Part shown: positions 26,519 to 33,940 of the stretch, piece by piece
Layout of the letters: each line of letters starts with the position of its first letter
How positions within the stretch are numbered: the first letter of the stretch is position 1
From: Phaeocystidibacter sp965659415
GTDB lineage: Bacteria; Bacteroidota; Bacteroidia; Flavobacteriales; Schleiferiaceae
DNA length: 64,000 bases
Assembly (NCBI GenBank): GCA_965659415.1
Contig: CBFHVA010000013.1
Span: 1 to 64,000, forward strand
Direction: 5' to 3'
The notes under the pieces: model-generated
Databases searched by the model: none
Seen by the model: the letters and a program-made list of their open reading frames with translations, nothing else
Told to the model about the DNA's origin: nothing
Translations under genes and position numbers: made by a program

Positions 26519-27229
26519 ATGAAATCGAGAAAAAACGAAAAGGCAGATTTAGAACCAAAACGCGCTCTGTTTAGAGATTTAGGCTTAGTTGTGGCCTTGG
26601 TAATCGTTTTGATTGTAATCTCGCACAAAACGTACCCTGACGGGCCGGCTGTACTTCAAGCTACGGCTGGAGAGTTTGACGAGGAGAACATTCCTATTAC
26701 TCAACCCGAAATCAAACCGCCACCTCCACCGCCTGAAGCACCGCCTGAGGTGTTGGAAGTTGTGGAAAACGAAATTGAGATTGAGGAAATCGAGCTCGAG
26801 AGTACCGAAGTTGATGAGGATACAGAGATTGCACTCATCGAAGAGGTGGAAGAGGTTTCTGATGAGGTTTTTGATTTCGTAGCTGTTGAAGCTAGACCTG
26901 TATTCCCAGGATGCGAAGACGAACCTACGGATGATGCACGTTTCATTTGTTTCCAAACCCAGGTGCGTACTCGAATTCGCGATAATTTTGAGTTTCCAGC
27001 CATCGCTCGTCAGATGGGTGTAGGCGGTAAAGCTTACGTGAACTTCATCATTGAGCGCGATGGATCAATTTCGAATGTACAGATTGTTCGCTCTAGTGGA
27101 GATTCTAATATCGACGCCGAAGCAGTTCGTGTAGTCAAGACATATTTGCCGAAAATGACTCCGGCGAAAGTGGGTGGCCGTGCCGTTCGTATGAACTATA
27201 CCGTGCCAATTAATGCCACAATACAATAA
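26519..27229 (+). CDS. Energy transducer TonB
   Basis: TonB-type protein of 236 residues. An N-terminal anchor helix (LGLVVALVIVLIVISH) is followed by a Pro-rich stretch (IKPPPPPPEAPPE), a long Glu-rich spacer, and a canonical C-terminal TonB domain (GKAYVNFIIERDGSISNV ... MTPAKVGGRAVRMNYTVPI). The anchor and periplasmic span transmit proton-motive force from ExbBD to TonB-dependent transporters. No exbB or exbD is nearby. It follows the divergent TonB-like gene by 50 bp and is closed by a strong terminator. Confidence 0.9.
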   Translation: MKSRKNEKADLEPKRALFRDLGLVVALVIVLIVISHKTYPDGPAVLQATAGEFDEENIPITQPEIKPPPPPPEAPPEVLEVVENEIEIEEIELESTEVDEDTEIALIEEVEEVSDEVFDFVAVEARPVFPGCEDEPTDDARFICFQTQVRTRIRDNFEFPAIARQMGVGGKAYVNFIIERDGSISNVQIVRSSGDSNIDAEAVRVVKTYLPKMTPAKVGGRAVRMNYTVPINATIQ

Positions 27230-27250
27230 ATTAAAAGGATGGTACCTTTG

Positions 27251-27279
27251 AACCCCTGATTAATCATCAGGGGTTTTTT
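27251..27279 (+). terminator. Intrinsic terminator after tonB
   Basis: Perfect 10-bp stem AACCCCTGAT (27251-27260) with ATCAGGGGTT (27266-27275), 5-nt loop, and a T run to 27279. It separates the TonB genes from cysQ. Confidence 0.9.
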
Positions 27280-27307
27280 ATTGCTAATCACCTATTATCA
27301 GCCTACT

Positions 27308-28102
27308 ATGGACAAGTTTCTGTCGGCCATTCAAGCTTCTCTTCACGGAGGGGCAGCTATCCTCGAAGTTTATCACAAAGAGGAAACGATACAAGTTCTT
27401 GAAAAGGAAGATCGCTCACCTCTTACCGCGGCAGATACCGCGGCACATCAGCGCATCATGCAATATTTGAACGAGACAGAGATACCTGTTTTGAGCGAAG
27501 AGGGTAGCAGTATTGATTTTCAAGAAAGAAGCGCCTGGGACCTGATGTGGATAGTGGATCCATTGGATGGTACGAAGGAGTTTATCAAACGAAACGGTGA
27601 GTTCACCGTGAATGTAGCTCTTGTGCAGAATGGGAAGCCTATTTTCGGGGTGATTTATGTTCCTGTACAACACACACTCTACTTTGGAGGTGAGGGTATG
27701 GGAGCTTACAAAGTGGAACGCATCGATTACGAAACCGAGTTTAGCTCCATGGAGCAACTTCAGAACGCGGCTACCCCACTTCCGGCTACCGGTCCTGATA
27801 TATTTACTGTGGTTGGGAGTCGATCTCATATGAACGACGATACTAAACATTATATCGAATCACTGGAGAAAGAACACGGTCAGGTGGATATTATCTCTAA
27901 GGGTAGCTCATTGAAGATTTGCATGGTAGTCGAAGGAAAAGCGAATGAATACCCACGATTTGCTCCCACAATGGAATGGGATACAGCAGCTGGGCACGCT
28001 TTGGTTTTGGCGGTAGGTAAAGAGATGGTTGAGCCAAAATCTGAGACCTCACTTGTTTACAATAAAGAGAACCTTCTCAATCCCCATTTCTTAGTGCGCT
28101 AA
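27308..28102 (+). CDS. cysQ: 3'(2'),5'-bisphosphate nucleotidase CysQ
   Basis: Inositol-monophosphatase-family enzyme that removes the 3' phosphate from PAP (and PAPS), recycling the by-product of sulfate assimilation. I place the start at ATG 27308 (MDKFLSAIQASLHGG), 264 residues, since the sequence upstream lies against the terminator. Metal-binding motifs are visible: LSEEGSS, then WIVDPLDGTKEFIKRNGEF (DPLDGT box), and a C-terminal MEWDTAAGHAL. It follows a terminator and precedes the heme O synthase promoter, so it is probably a single-gene unit. No other sulfate-assimilation gene is in the window. Confidence 0.93.
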   Translation: MDKFLSAIQASLHGGAAILEVYHKEETIQVLEKEDRSPLTAADTAAHQRIMQYLNETEIPVLSEEGSSIDFQERSAWDLMWIVDPLDGTKEFIKRNGEFTVNVALVQNGKPIFGVIYVPVQHTLYFGGEGMGAYKVERIDYETEFSSMEQLQNAATPLPATGPDIFTVVGSRSHMNDDTKHYIESLEKEHGQVDIISKGSSLKICMVVEGKANEYPRFAPTMEWDTAAGHALVLAVGKEMVEPKSETSLVYNKENLLNPHFLVR

Positions 28103-28136
28103 TTTTGGTTTGAGGTGATTCTGTGCAGTATCTTTG
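28103..28136 (+). promoter_or_regulatory. Promoter of the heme O synthase / cox operon (TTTTG-N21-TATCTTTG)
   Basis: TTTTG (28103-28107), a 21-bp spacer, and TATCTTTG (28129-28136) match the Bacteroidota consensus on both elements. The start site should be near 28140, only about 5 nt before the ATG at 28145. The mRNA would therefore have almost no leader. It starts immediately after the cysQ stop. Confidence 0.75.
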
Positions 28137-28144
28137 CGCCTCCC

Positions 28145-29053
28145 ATGAGAGAGTCATCTACATCTTCTATTTCTGTGAAACAAAGGACTGTAGCTGTGCG
28201 CCTTTCTGATTACGTGCAGCTGTTGAAGTTCAGATTGACTTTGAGTGTGGTATTTTCTGCCTCTGCGGGGTATGCTATTGCTGCGGAAGAGTTCAAAGCC
28301 ACAGTTTTCTTTGCCTTGGTTTTAGGAGGTTTTTTAATCGTAGGGGCTTCCAATTCCTTCAATCAGGTCTGGGAACGAAATCGTGATGCGTTGATGAACC
28401 GCACCAAGAATCGCCCACTCGCCGCTGGAAGAATGGGCGTAGTTGAGGGGCTTATCGTGAGCACGATCGCGCTCATCGCAGGTGTGGCTTTACTTTGGTC
28501 CATCAATCCATTGAGTACTTATTTTGGTGTCGCATCAGTGGCGGTTTACGTTCTCATGTATACCCCAATGAAGGCGCGAACCCCTTGGGCTGTATTTGTA
28601 GGTGCTTTTCCTGGCGCTATGCCTTTTATGCTTGGCTGGGTGGCTGCAACCAACGATTTTAGCATTGAGCCTGGGATGTTATTCGCCGTTCAGTTTCTTT
28701 GGCAATTTCCACACTTTTGGGCAATAGGCTGGGTGGCATACGATGATTATGCGAAGGCAGGCTATTACTTATTGCCAACCCGGAAAAGAGACGCTACTTC
28801 AGCGAACCTCACGATTATATATTCCGTCTGGACCCTTGTGTTGAGCTTGCTGCCTATGTTTAGTTTTACAGGTCAACTTGAACTATCATGGCCCTTTGCC
28901 ATTTTAGTTGCCTTGCTTGGAACATGGTTGGTGTATAAATCGTTACAATTAAAGAAGAAACAAACGAAAGAGGCTGCGAGGAGCTTGATGCTTACGAGTG
29001 TAGCTTACTTGCCACTAGTGCAAATTTTATACGTTGTCGATAGATACATCTAA
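28145..29053 (+). CDS. ctaB: Protoheme IX farnesyltransferase (heme O synthase)
   Basis: UbiA-superfamily membrane enzyme that adds a farnesyl group to heme B to make heme O, precursor of heme A for the aa3 oxidase. I place the start at ATG 28145 (302 residues) because the GTG at 28115 lies upstream of the expected transcription start. Several membrane helices are visible. The prenyl-diphosphate/Mg motif is NQVWERNRDALMNRTKNRP, with Glu in place of the first Asp. WQFPHFWAIGW and YDDYAKAGYYLLP are typical. The next gene begins directly after the stop codon, which heads a six-gene oxidase operon. Confidence 0.93.
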   Translation: MRESSTSSISVKQRTVAVRLSDYVQLLKFRLTLSVVFSASAGYAIAAEEFKATVFFALVLGGFLIVGASNSFNQVWERNRDALMNRTKNRPLAAGRMGVVEGLIVSTIALIAGVALLWSINPLSTYFGVASVAVYVLMYTPMKARTPWAVFVGAFPGAMPFMLGWVAATNDFSIEPGMLFAVQFLWQFPHFWAIGWVAYDDYAKAGYYLLPTRKRDATSANLTIIYSVWTLVLSLLPMFSFTGQLELSWPFAILVALLGTWLVYKSLQLKKKQTKEAARSLMLTSVAYLPLVQILYVVDRYI

Positions 29054-29629
29054 ATGACTGATACTACTTTAAAACAACAGAGGAAGAGAGCGGCCAAGCC
29101 AATGCTTTGGATTGGTATTGCCTCGATGGTTATGGCGTTTGTGGGCCTTACTTCGGGCTACATCGTTTCACGTTCCTACTTAATGGAGGAAAACGGATGG
29201 CGCTATTTTGAAGTTCCTACTGAGTTTATTTTTTCGACCCTCGTTATGGTAATGAGCTCTGGCTTGATGATTTTGGCAGTTAAATCTGCCCGAGCAGGAA
29301 ACACAAGTCGCTTAAGCGCCTTACTTGTTGGAGCGATGGTTCTTGGGATTGTCTTTGCAATCCTACAATTCTTCGGATGGCGCGTTCTGTACGCTCAACA
29401 AATCACTTTTGTTGGTAACCAAGCGGGCTCGTGGTTTTACGTTCTCACTGGGTTCCACTTGCTCCACTGGTTTGGAGGTTGGGTGGCGCTTCTGGTAACC
29501 TTTATTAAGGCAAGATTGAATAGATATACTTCAGAAGATCACCAAGGCGTGGAGATGGCTGCAATTTTCTGGCATTTCGTGGACATCTTATGGGTCTGTC
29601 TATTCCTGTTTTTGGCAATAATTCGTTAA
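29054..29629 (+). CDS. Cytochrome c oxidase subunit III-like protein, short form
   Basis: Heme-copper oxidase subunit III family, 191 residues with five predicted helices. Conserved pieces include SGYIVSRS early on, TGFHLLHWFGG in the helix near residue 135, and the C-terminal MAAIFWHFVDILWVCLF. The length matches five-helix bacterial subunit III rather than the seven-helix mitochondrial form. It starts one base after the ctaB stop and is followed by a second, larger subunit III gene. Flavobacteria often carry such a pair; how they share roles is not known to me. Confidence 0.9.
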   Translation: MTDTTLKQQRKRAAKPMLWIGIASMVMAFVGLTSGYIVSRSYLMEENGWRYFEVPTEFIFSTLVMVMSSGLMILAVKSARAGNTSRLSALLVGAMVLGIVFAILQFFGWRVLYAQQITFVGNQAGSWFYVLTGFHLLHWFGGWVALLVTFIKARLNRYTSEDHQGVEMAAIFWHFVDILWVCLFLFLAIIR

Positions 29630-29657
29630 ACTTGCAGCGAAATTTAATCCGATAAAC

Positions 29658-30596
29658 ATGGCGACTACTACGTCTGTGGAAATGCCTCAAGATGAAAAAA
29701 TCTGGGGCGGGGGGAATCAGCCGATGGGCGCGAGCTACGGTAAATTGATGATGTGGTTCTTCTTGATTTCCGATGCATTGACCTTCTCTGGCTTTCTAAC
29801 TGCCTATGGCTTAATGCGTTTTAAGTATGAATTGTCTTGGCCAGTAGCTGAGAATGTGTTCACTCACTTCCCGGGTTTGGAAGGTGATCAACCTCTCCTC
29901 TACGTGGCGTTGATGACGTTTATATTGATCATGTCGTCGGTTACTATGGTGCTTGCTGTTCATGAAGGACACAACAATCGCAAGATTAGAGTGGGTCTTT
30001 GGATGTTGGCAACTATAGTTGGTGGAGCAATCTTCCTAGGTTCACAGGCTTGGGAGTGGTATCACTTTATTATCGGCGATAACGGCGGAGTTGAGGTTGT
30101 ATTCACTGATGACAGAGGCATTCAAACTTTGCGCCCGGCGAACGCTGAAGGAGAGTTTATTTCTCTCAAAGAATTGGTTCATGGAGAGGCCGGGGGGCAT
30201 GGTCATCACGAGCACTTCACCAAAACGCAAGTGGTAGATGCTTTTGCAGCTGGTGATTACCAACTTCGTTTTCCTGGAAAAGAAGGGACCTTGATTGCAC
30301 ATAACGAGGCCGTTCAATTGTTGAATGACGAGCGCGCTGATGTGATTCAAGGAGCAAACATGACGCGTAATGAATACGGACACAAGCAGTTCGCGAATTT
30401 CTTCTTCTTCATCACGGGTTTCCACGGTTTCCACGTATTCTCAGGTGTGGTTTTGAATTTCATCATCTTCTACAATGTGATGCTCGGAACTTATCAGCGC
30501 AGAGGTCACTACGAGATGGTTGAGAAGGTTGGTTTGTACTGGCACTTTGTAGACCTCGTTTGGGTATTCGTATTTACATTCTTCTACCTCGTTTAA
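29658..30596 (+). CDS. coxC: Cytochrome c oxidase subunit III with a soluble insertion
   Basis: Larger subunit III, 312 residues. Helices 1-3 end at about residue 136 (GSQAWEWYHFIIG). About 100 hydrophilic residues follow (roughly 137-240), including a short His cluster (GGHGHHEHF). The final two helices then contain FFITGFHGFHVFSG and VGLYWHFVDLVWVFVF. The membrane part is standard; the insertion is not present in ordinary subunit III. It presumably associates with the CoxA/CoxB core encoded at 4-6.9 kb. Spacing to both neighbours is short, so it is within the operon. Confidence 0.92.
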   Translation: MATTTSVEMPQDEKIWGGGNQPMGASYGKLMMWFFLISDALTFSGFLTAYGLMRFKYELSWPVAENVFTHFPGLEGDQPLLYVALMTFILIMSSVTMVLAVHEGHNNRKIRVGLWMLATIVGGAIFLGSQAWEWYHFIIGDNGGVEVVFTDDRGIQTLRPANAEGEFISLKELVHGEAGGHGHHEHFTKTQVVDAFAAGDYQLRFPGKEGTLIAHNEAVQLLNDERADVIQGANMTRNEYGHKQFANFFFFITGFHGFHVFSGVVLNFIIFYNVMLGTYQRRGHYEMVEKVGLYWHFVDLVWVFVFTFFYLV

Positions 30597-30614
30597 TTTC
30601 AGACTCCAAGAATC

Positions 30615-30938
30615 ATGGCAGAAAATCACGCACAAGGAGGAACTCGCAAGATTTGGATCGTATTCTTCGTCTTGCTCGTTGTTACCGCAGTAGAAGTATT
30701 GTTGGGTATCATCAAACCTGAATTTTTAATGTCAGCTCCAGGAGGTTTTACCTCGTGGTTGAACTACATCTTTATCATACTTACGCTTTTCAAAGCGTAC
30801 TTCATCGTTGAAACATTTATGCACCTCGAAGGTGAGCGCAAGTCTCTTCGACTAGCCATTTACCTTCCAGTGCTTATTCTCATTCCTTATCTCACCTTTA
30901 TTCTACTCACTGAAGGCGGATATTTGTTTGGTCATTAA
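30615..30938 (+). CDS. Cytochrome c oxidase subunit IV, prokaryotic type
   Basis: Small membrane protein of 107 residues with three predicted helices (KIWIVFFVLLVVTAVEVLLG; WLNYIFIILTLFKAYFIVET; LAIYLPVLILIPYLTFILL), matching the COX4-type subunit of bacterial oxidases. The segment KAYFIVETFMHLEGE between helices 2 and 3 is characteristic. Its role is structural. The stop overlaps the SCO gene start by one base (TAATG). Confidence 0.88.
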   Translation: MAENHAQGGTRKIWIVFFVLLVVTAVEVLLGIIKPEFLMSAPGGFTSWLNYIFIILTLFKAYFIVETFMHLEGERKSLRLAIYLPVLILIPYLTFILLTEGGYLFGH

Positions 30939-31666
30939 TGGCAGAGAAAAAGAGTAAACTCGGACAAAGGGCAGTGCTGATAATTTTATTGGCTTTGCCC
31001 GTTTCTGTTTATGTGGGTTCAGTTATCCTGAGTGGAGAACTCAACTTCAAATCCATTGAAGTAATAGGTCCACGTGAAGTGGTGGCTAATTCAGATGGTT
31101 CGTTTGATACCACATATTATACTGTTCCTGATTTCAGTTTTGTAAATCAACATGGGGACACCATCACCAAAGCGGATATGGAAGGGAAGATTTATGTGGC
31201 TTCCTTCTTCTTTACGCAGTGTCCTACCATCTGCAAACCCATGAATTTTCATCTAAAGCAGGTACACGACCGCATGGTTGCCTTTGAAGATGTCATGTAT
31301 CTATCACACAGTATCGATACAGAACACGATACGGTGGAAGCACTTTATCAATACTCCAGAGACCTCGGTGTTGCGAACTCTAAGCGTTGGATGTTTGTTA
31401 CCAGTAATAAAGAGGAAGTCTTCGCAATGGCAGATTCTTATTTCTTGCCTGCAAACACCGATTCTACGCGGACAGACCATGCGGGCTATTATCATTCTGC
31501 TCAAGTGGTTTTGGTAGATTGGGATGGTAGGATAAGAAGTAGACGCGACGATAATGGAAACATTATTGGAGCCTACGAAATCAGCGAGCCGAAGGATATT
31601 GATCCTCTAATTGACGATTTAAGAGTGCTCACGAAAGAGTATCGAAAAGTGAAAATGGAACGATGA
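30938..31666 (+). CDS. SCO1/SenC-family copper chaperone
   Basis: Membrane-anchored thioredoxin-fold protein that delivers copper to, or reduces, the CuA site of subunit II, 242 residues. An N-terminal helix (VLIILLALPVSVYVGSVIL) is followed by a periplasmic domain with the metal motif C95-P-T-I-C99 and a downstream His (TDHAGYYHSAQ, His181 or His186). The gene overlaps the DUF420 gene by 4 bp. CuA site residues of its presumed client are intact in CoxB. Confidence 0.93.
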   Translation: MAEKKSKLGQRAVLIILLALPVSVYVGSVILSGELNFKSIEVIGPREVVANSDGSFDTTYYTVPDFSFVNQHGDTITKADMEGKIYVASFFFTQCPTICKPMNFHLKQVHDRMVAFEDVMYLSHSIDTEHDTVEALYQYSRDLGVANSKRWMFVTSNKEEVFAMADSYFLPANTDSTRTDHAGYYHSAQVVLVDWDGRIRSRRDDNGNIIGAYEISEPKDIDPLIDDLRVLTKEYRKVKMER

Positions 31667-32193
31667 AGAAGAACGATCAATTGTGGAAGCCAATCATTAT
31701 CGGCTTGAGTATAGTGGTTCCCATTGCCGTAGCAGTTCTTTTTACCCTTCCAGAGGATATGAAATTGAATTGGGGAAGTGCGAATTTGCGCAGTATGCCC
31801 TTTTTTCATGCAACTCTAAATGGAAGCACCGCGGTATTGCTTTTTGTGGGTAGATTCGTAATCTCTCAGAAGCAGGTTGGTTTACACAAAGCTTCGATGC
31901 TCAGTGCATTCGTATTATCTGCAATATTCTTAGTGAGCTACGTCATCTATCACTCGAGCACACCCAATTCCACGTATGGAGGTGACCTTGGATGGCTTTA
32001 CTACCCGATTCTGATTTCACACATCGTCCTTTCAATGGCTGTGTTGCCTCTAGCGATGTTTGCGATTTACAGAGGAATGACGAATGAAATCGCCAAACAC
32101 AAGAAAGTAGTTAAATGGACATTTCCCATTTGGCTTTACGTGGCCGTAACAGGTGTGTTGGTGTATGTATTTATGGCGCCCTATTATGTATAA
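31663..32193 (+). CDS. DUF420 membrane protein of the cox operon
   Basis: Integral membrane protein of 176 residues with about five helices. Conserved polar residues include the His of PFFHATLNG, VSYVIYHSS and LISHIVLS, which fit the DUF420/CtaM-like group found with heme-copper oxidase genes. In Bacillus and Staphylococcus, CtaM is needed for oxidase maturation; a similar role here is inference. It overlaps the SCO gene by 4 bp and the next small gene by 8 bp. Confidence 0.87.
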   Translation: MKKNDQLWKPIIIGLSIVVPIAVAVLFTLPEDMKLNWGSANLRSMPFFHATLNGSTAVLLFVGRFVISQKQVGLHKASMLSAFVLSAIFLVSYVIYHSSTPNSTYGGDLGWLYYPILISHIVLSMAVLPLAMFAIYRGMTNEIAKHKKVVKWTFPIWLYVAVTGVLVYVFMAPYYV

Positions 32194-32428
32194 AAGAGTA
32201 ATACCCATATTGCTGATTTTCCTGCTTTCCCTTGTGTCTTTTGACGCATCGGCTCAATGCGCCATGTGTAAAGCTGTGGCGGAGAGTAATGGTGCTTCAG
32301 GAGGAGGAGTAGCTTCGGGGTTGAATCAAGGGATCTTGTACATGATGTTCTTCCCTTATTTCCTCGCTGCAATGGTAGGTATACTTTGGTATCGTCATAA
32401 TAAGAAGACGAGCCAAGCGGATAATTGA
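32186..32428 (+). CDS. Small membrane protein with an N-terminal CxxC, end of cox operon
   Basis: Protein of 80 residues. The start is ATG 32186 (MYKRVIPILLIFLLSLVSF), overlapping DUF420 by 8 bp; codons further upstream lie inside that gene and read as junk. A signal-like helix ends in DASAQ, followed at once by C25-A-M-C28-K-A-V-A, a Gly/Ser-rich spacer, and a second helix (GILYMMFFPYFLAAMVGIL) with a basic tail. If the first helix is cleaved after SAQ, the CAMC motif sits at the mature N-terminus on the periplasmic side. No function is known to me. Its place after SCO and DUF420 suggests metal or thiol handling for oxidase assembly. Confidence 0.8.
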   Translation: MYKRVIPILLIFLLSLVSFDASAQCAMCKAVAESNGASGGGVASGLNQGILYMMFFPYFLAAMVGILWYRHNKKTSQADN

Positions 32429-32450
32429 TTCCGCATCGCTCCGTTTAAGG

Positions 32451-32482
32451 TTGGAGTAGCTGCTGCGCATTGTTTATATTTG
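32451..32482 (+). promoter_or_regulatory. Promoter of the tolC-hlyD operon (TTG-N21-TATATTTG)
   Basis: TTG at 32451-32453 and TATATTTG at 32475-32482 are separated by 21 bp, matching the consensus. The predicted leader is about 30 nt to ATG 32516. Confidence 0.72.
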
Positions 32483-32515
32483 TTTGGCTACAGAACTGAA
32501 CACCAGAATAATCTA

Positions 32516-33934
32516 ATGAAGAAATTACTCCTTGTTGCTCTGGCAACAGGCTTCTCAGTACTTACCTACGGACAAAAGAAAGAGTGGACGTTTGAAGAAT
32601 GCATGGAGTATGCCTTAGAGCATAATATCGATGTGCGTCAGAGTTCCCAGGATGTAGATATTGCGAATTACAACCGCGATGCAAACATTGCGAACTTCAC
32701 ACCCAATCTTACGCTTTCCGGAGGATACAACTGGAACTTTGGTCTGTCAATTGACCCGGTAACCAACATTCCGTCGCGTATTGATCGACAAACCGGTAAT
32801 ATTTCACTCAGTTCTTCCTGGATTTTGTTTGATGGTCTTCAGAACGTCAATCAATATCGCAGGGGTCAAGTCGATTATCTATCAGCGACCTACCAGCTTG
32901 AGGCGTTGAAGAATGACGTGGCCGTGAATGTGGCTGCGAATTACCTTCAGATCTTGATGAATAAGGAGGTACTCGTGGTGGCCATCGAACAGTTCAACAA
33001 CAGCAATAGAATTTACGAGCAATCCAAAGCGCAATACGATGCAGGTGCCATTGCATACGGAGACTTGCTTCAGACGGAATCACAGTTGGCGCAAGATGAG
33101 CAGCGCATGGTGGTTGCGGAGAATAATGTGCAATTGAGTTTGCTTGCCCTTGCGCAACTTTTGCAGCTTGATGATCCGACTTCGTTTGATGTGCAGACTC
33201 CCGAGTTCGACCTTCCTCCAGGTACCATCTTGGCTCGTGATCCCCAAAGCTTGTATGAGGCTTCTCGAGAAGTTCAGCCTAGTATTCGAGCCAGCGAATT
33301 AGGCGTTCAGAGCGCAGAGTACAGTTTGTCCCAATCGCGAGGCCAGATTTGGCCTACTATTTCCTTACGAGCTGCCGTGGCAACAAATTATTCTGATCAA
33401 ATTCGAAGTTTTGAAGGCACGCAACCCGTTGTTTCGCAAATCGGATATTGGGATGATAATGGAACCAATGTGCCGGTTTTCACCACAGTTAATTTACCTG
33501 TAGGCGCAGAAACCAAAGGGGTAGGAGACCAGTTGGGTGACAACTTGAATCAATTCGTAGGATTAAACTTGACCTGGCCGTTGTTCTCTAGATTGCAAGT
33601 GCGTAACGATATCAGAAGGCAAGAGTTTCAGGTGTCAAGAGCAGAGCTTGAACAAGAACGTGCAGAGAATACTCTCCGCCAAACCATTCAGCGCGCACAT
33701 GCGGATGCGAAGGCTTCATTGAAGTCGTATAATGCCGCAACCAAAGCAGCACTTGCAGCGGAAGAGAATCTAGACTATGCCACGATACGTCGTGAAGAGG
33801 GCGCGATTAATCAGTATGATTATGAATCGGCTCGCAACAATTACTTAGCGGCTAAATCGCAGCAGCTTCAATCGAAGTACGATTATATTTTTAAAGTTCG
33901 CGTTCTCGAGTTTTATATTTCCAACCAATTCTAA
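32516..33934 (+). CDS. TolC-family outer membrane efflux protein
   Basis: Outer-membrane channel of a tripartite export system, 472 residues from ATG 32516 (MKKLLLVALATGFSVLTYG); the frame upstream overlaps the promoter and is not coding. After the signal peptide come two TolC repeats with long amphipathic helices, for example YNRDANIANFTPNLTLSGGY and its counterpart EYSLSQSRGQIWPTISLRA. The conserved start WTFEECMEYALEHNIDVRQ is typical of the family. The periplasmic adaptor follows 6 bp later. The inner-membrane pump component is not in the window, so the substrate is unknown. Confidence 0.93.
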   Translation: MKKLLLVALATGFSVLTYGQKKEWTFEECMEYALEHNIDVRQSSQDVDIANYNRDANIANFTPNLTLSGGYNWNFGLSIDPVTNIPSRIDRQTGNISLSSSWILFDGLQNVNQYRRGQVDYLSATYQLEALKNDVAVNVAANYLQILMNKEVLVVAIEQFNNSNRIYEQSKAQYDAGAIAYGDLLQTESQLAQDEQRMVVAENNVQLSLLALAQLLQLDDPTSFDVQTPEFDLPPGTILARDPQSLYEASREVQPSIRASELGVQSAEYSLSQSRGQIWPTISLRAAVATNYSDQIRSFEGTQPVVSQIGYWDDNGTNVPVFTTVNLPVGAETKGVGDQLGDNLNQFVGLNLTWPLFSRLQVRNDIRRQEFQVSRAELEQERAENTLRQTIQRAHADAKASLKSYNAATKAALAAEENLDYATIRREEGAINQYDYESARNNYLAAKSQQLQSKYDYIFKVRVLEFYISNQF

Positions 33935-33940
33935 GGAACC

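Noticed and set aside
27243..27250. TACCTTTG, a -7-like box before cysQ
   Set aside because: It sits directly against the tonB terminator stem, has no TTG upstream, and transcription from it would run at once into the terminator.
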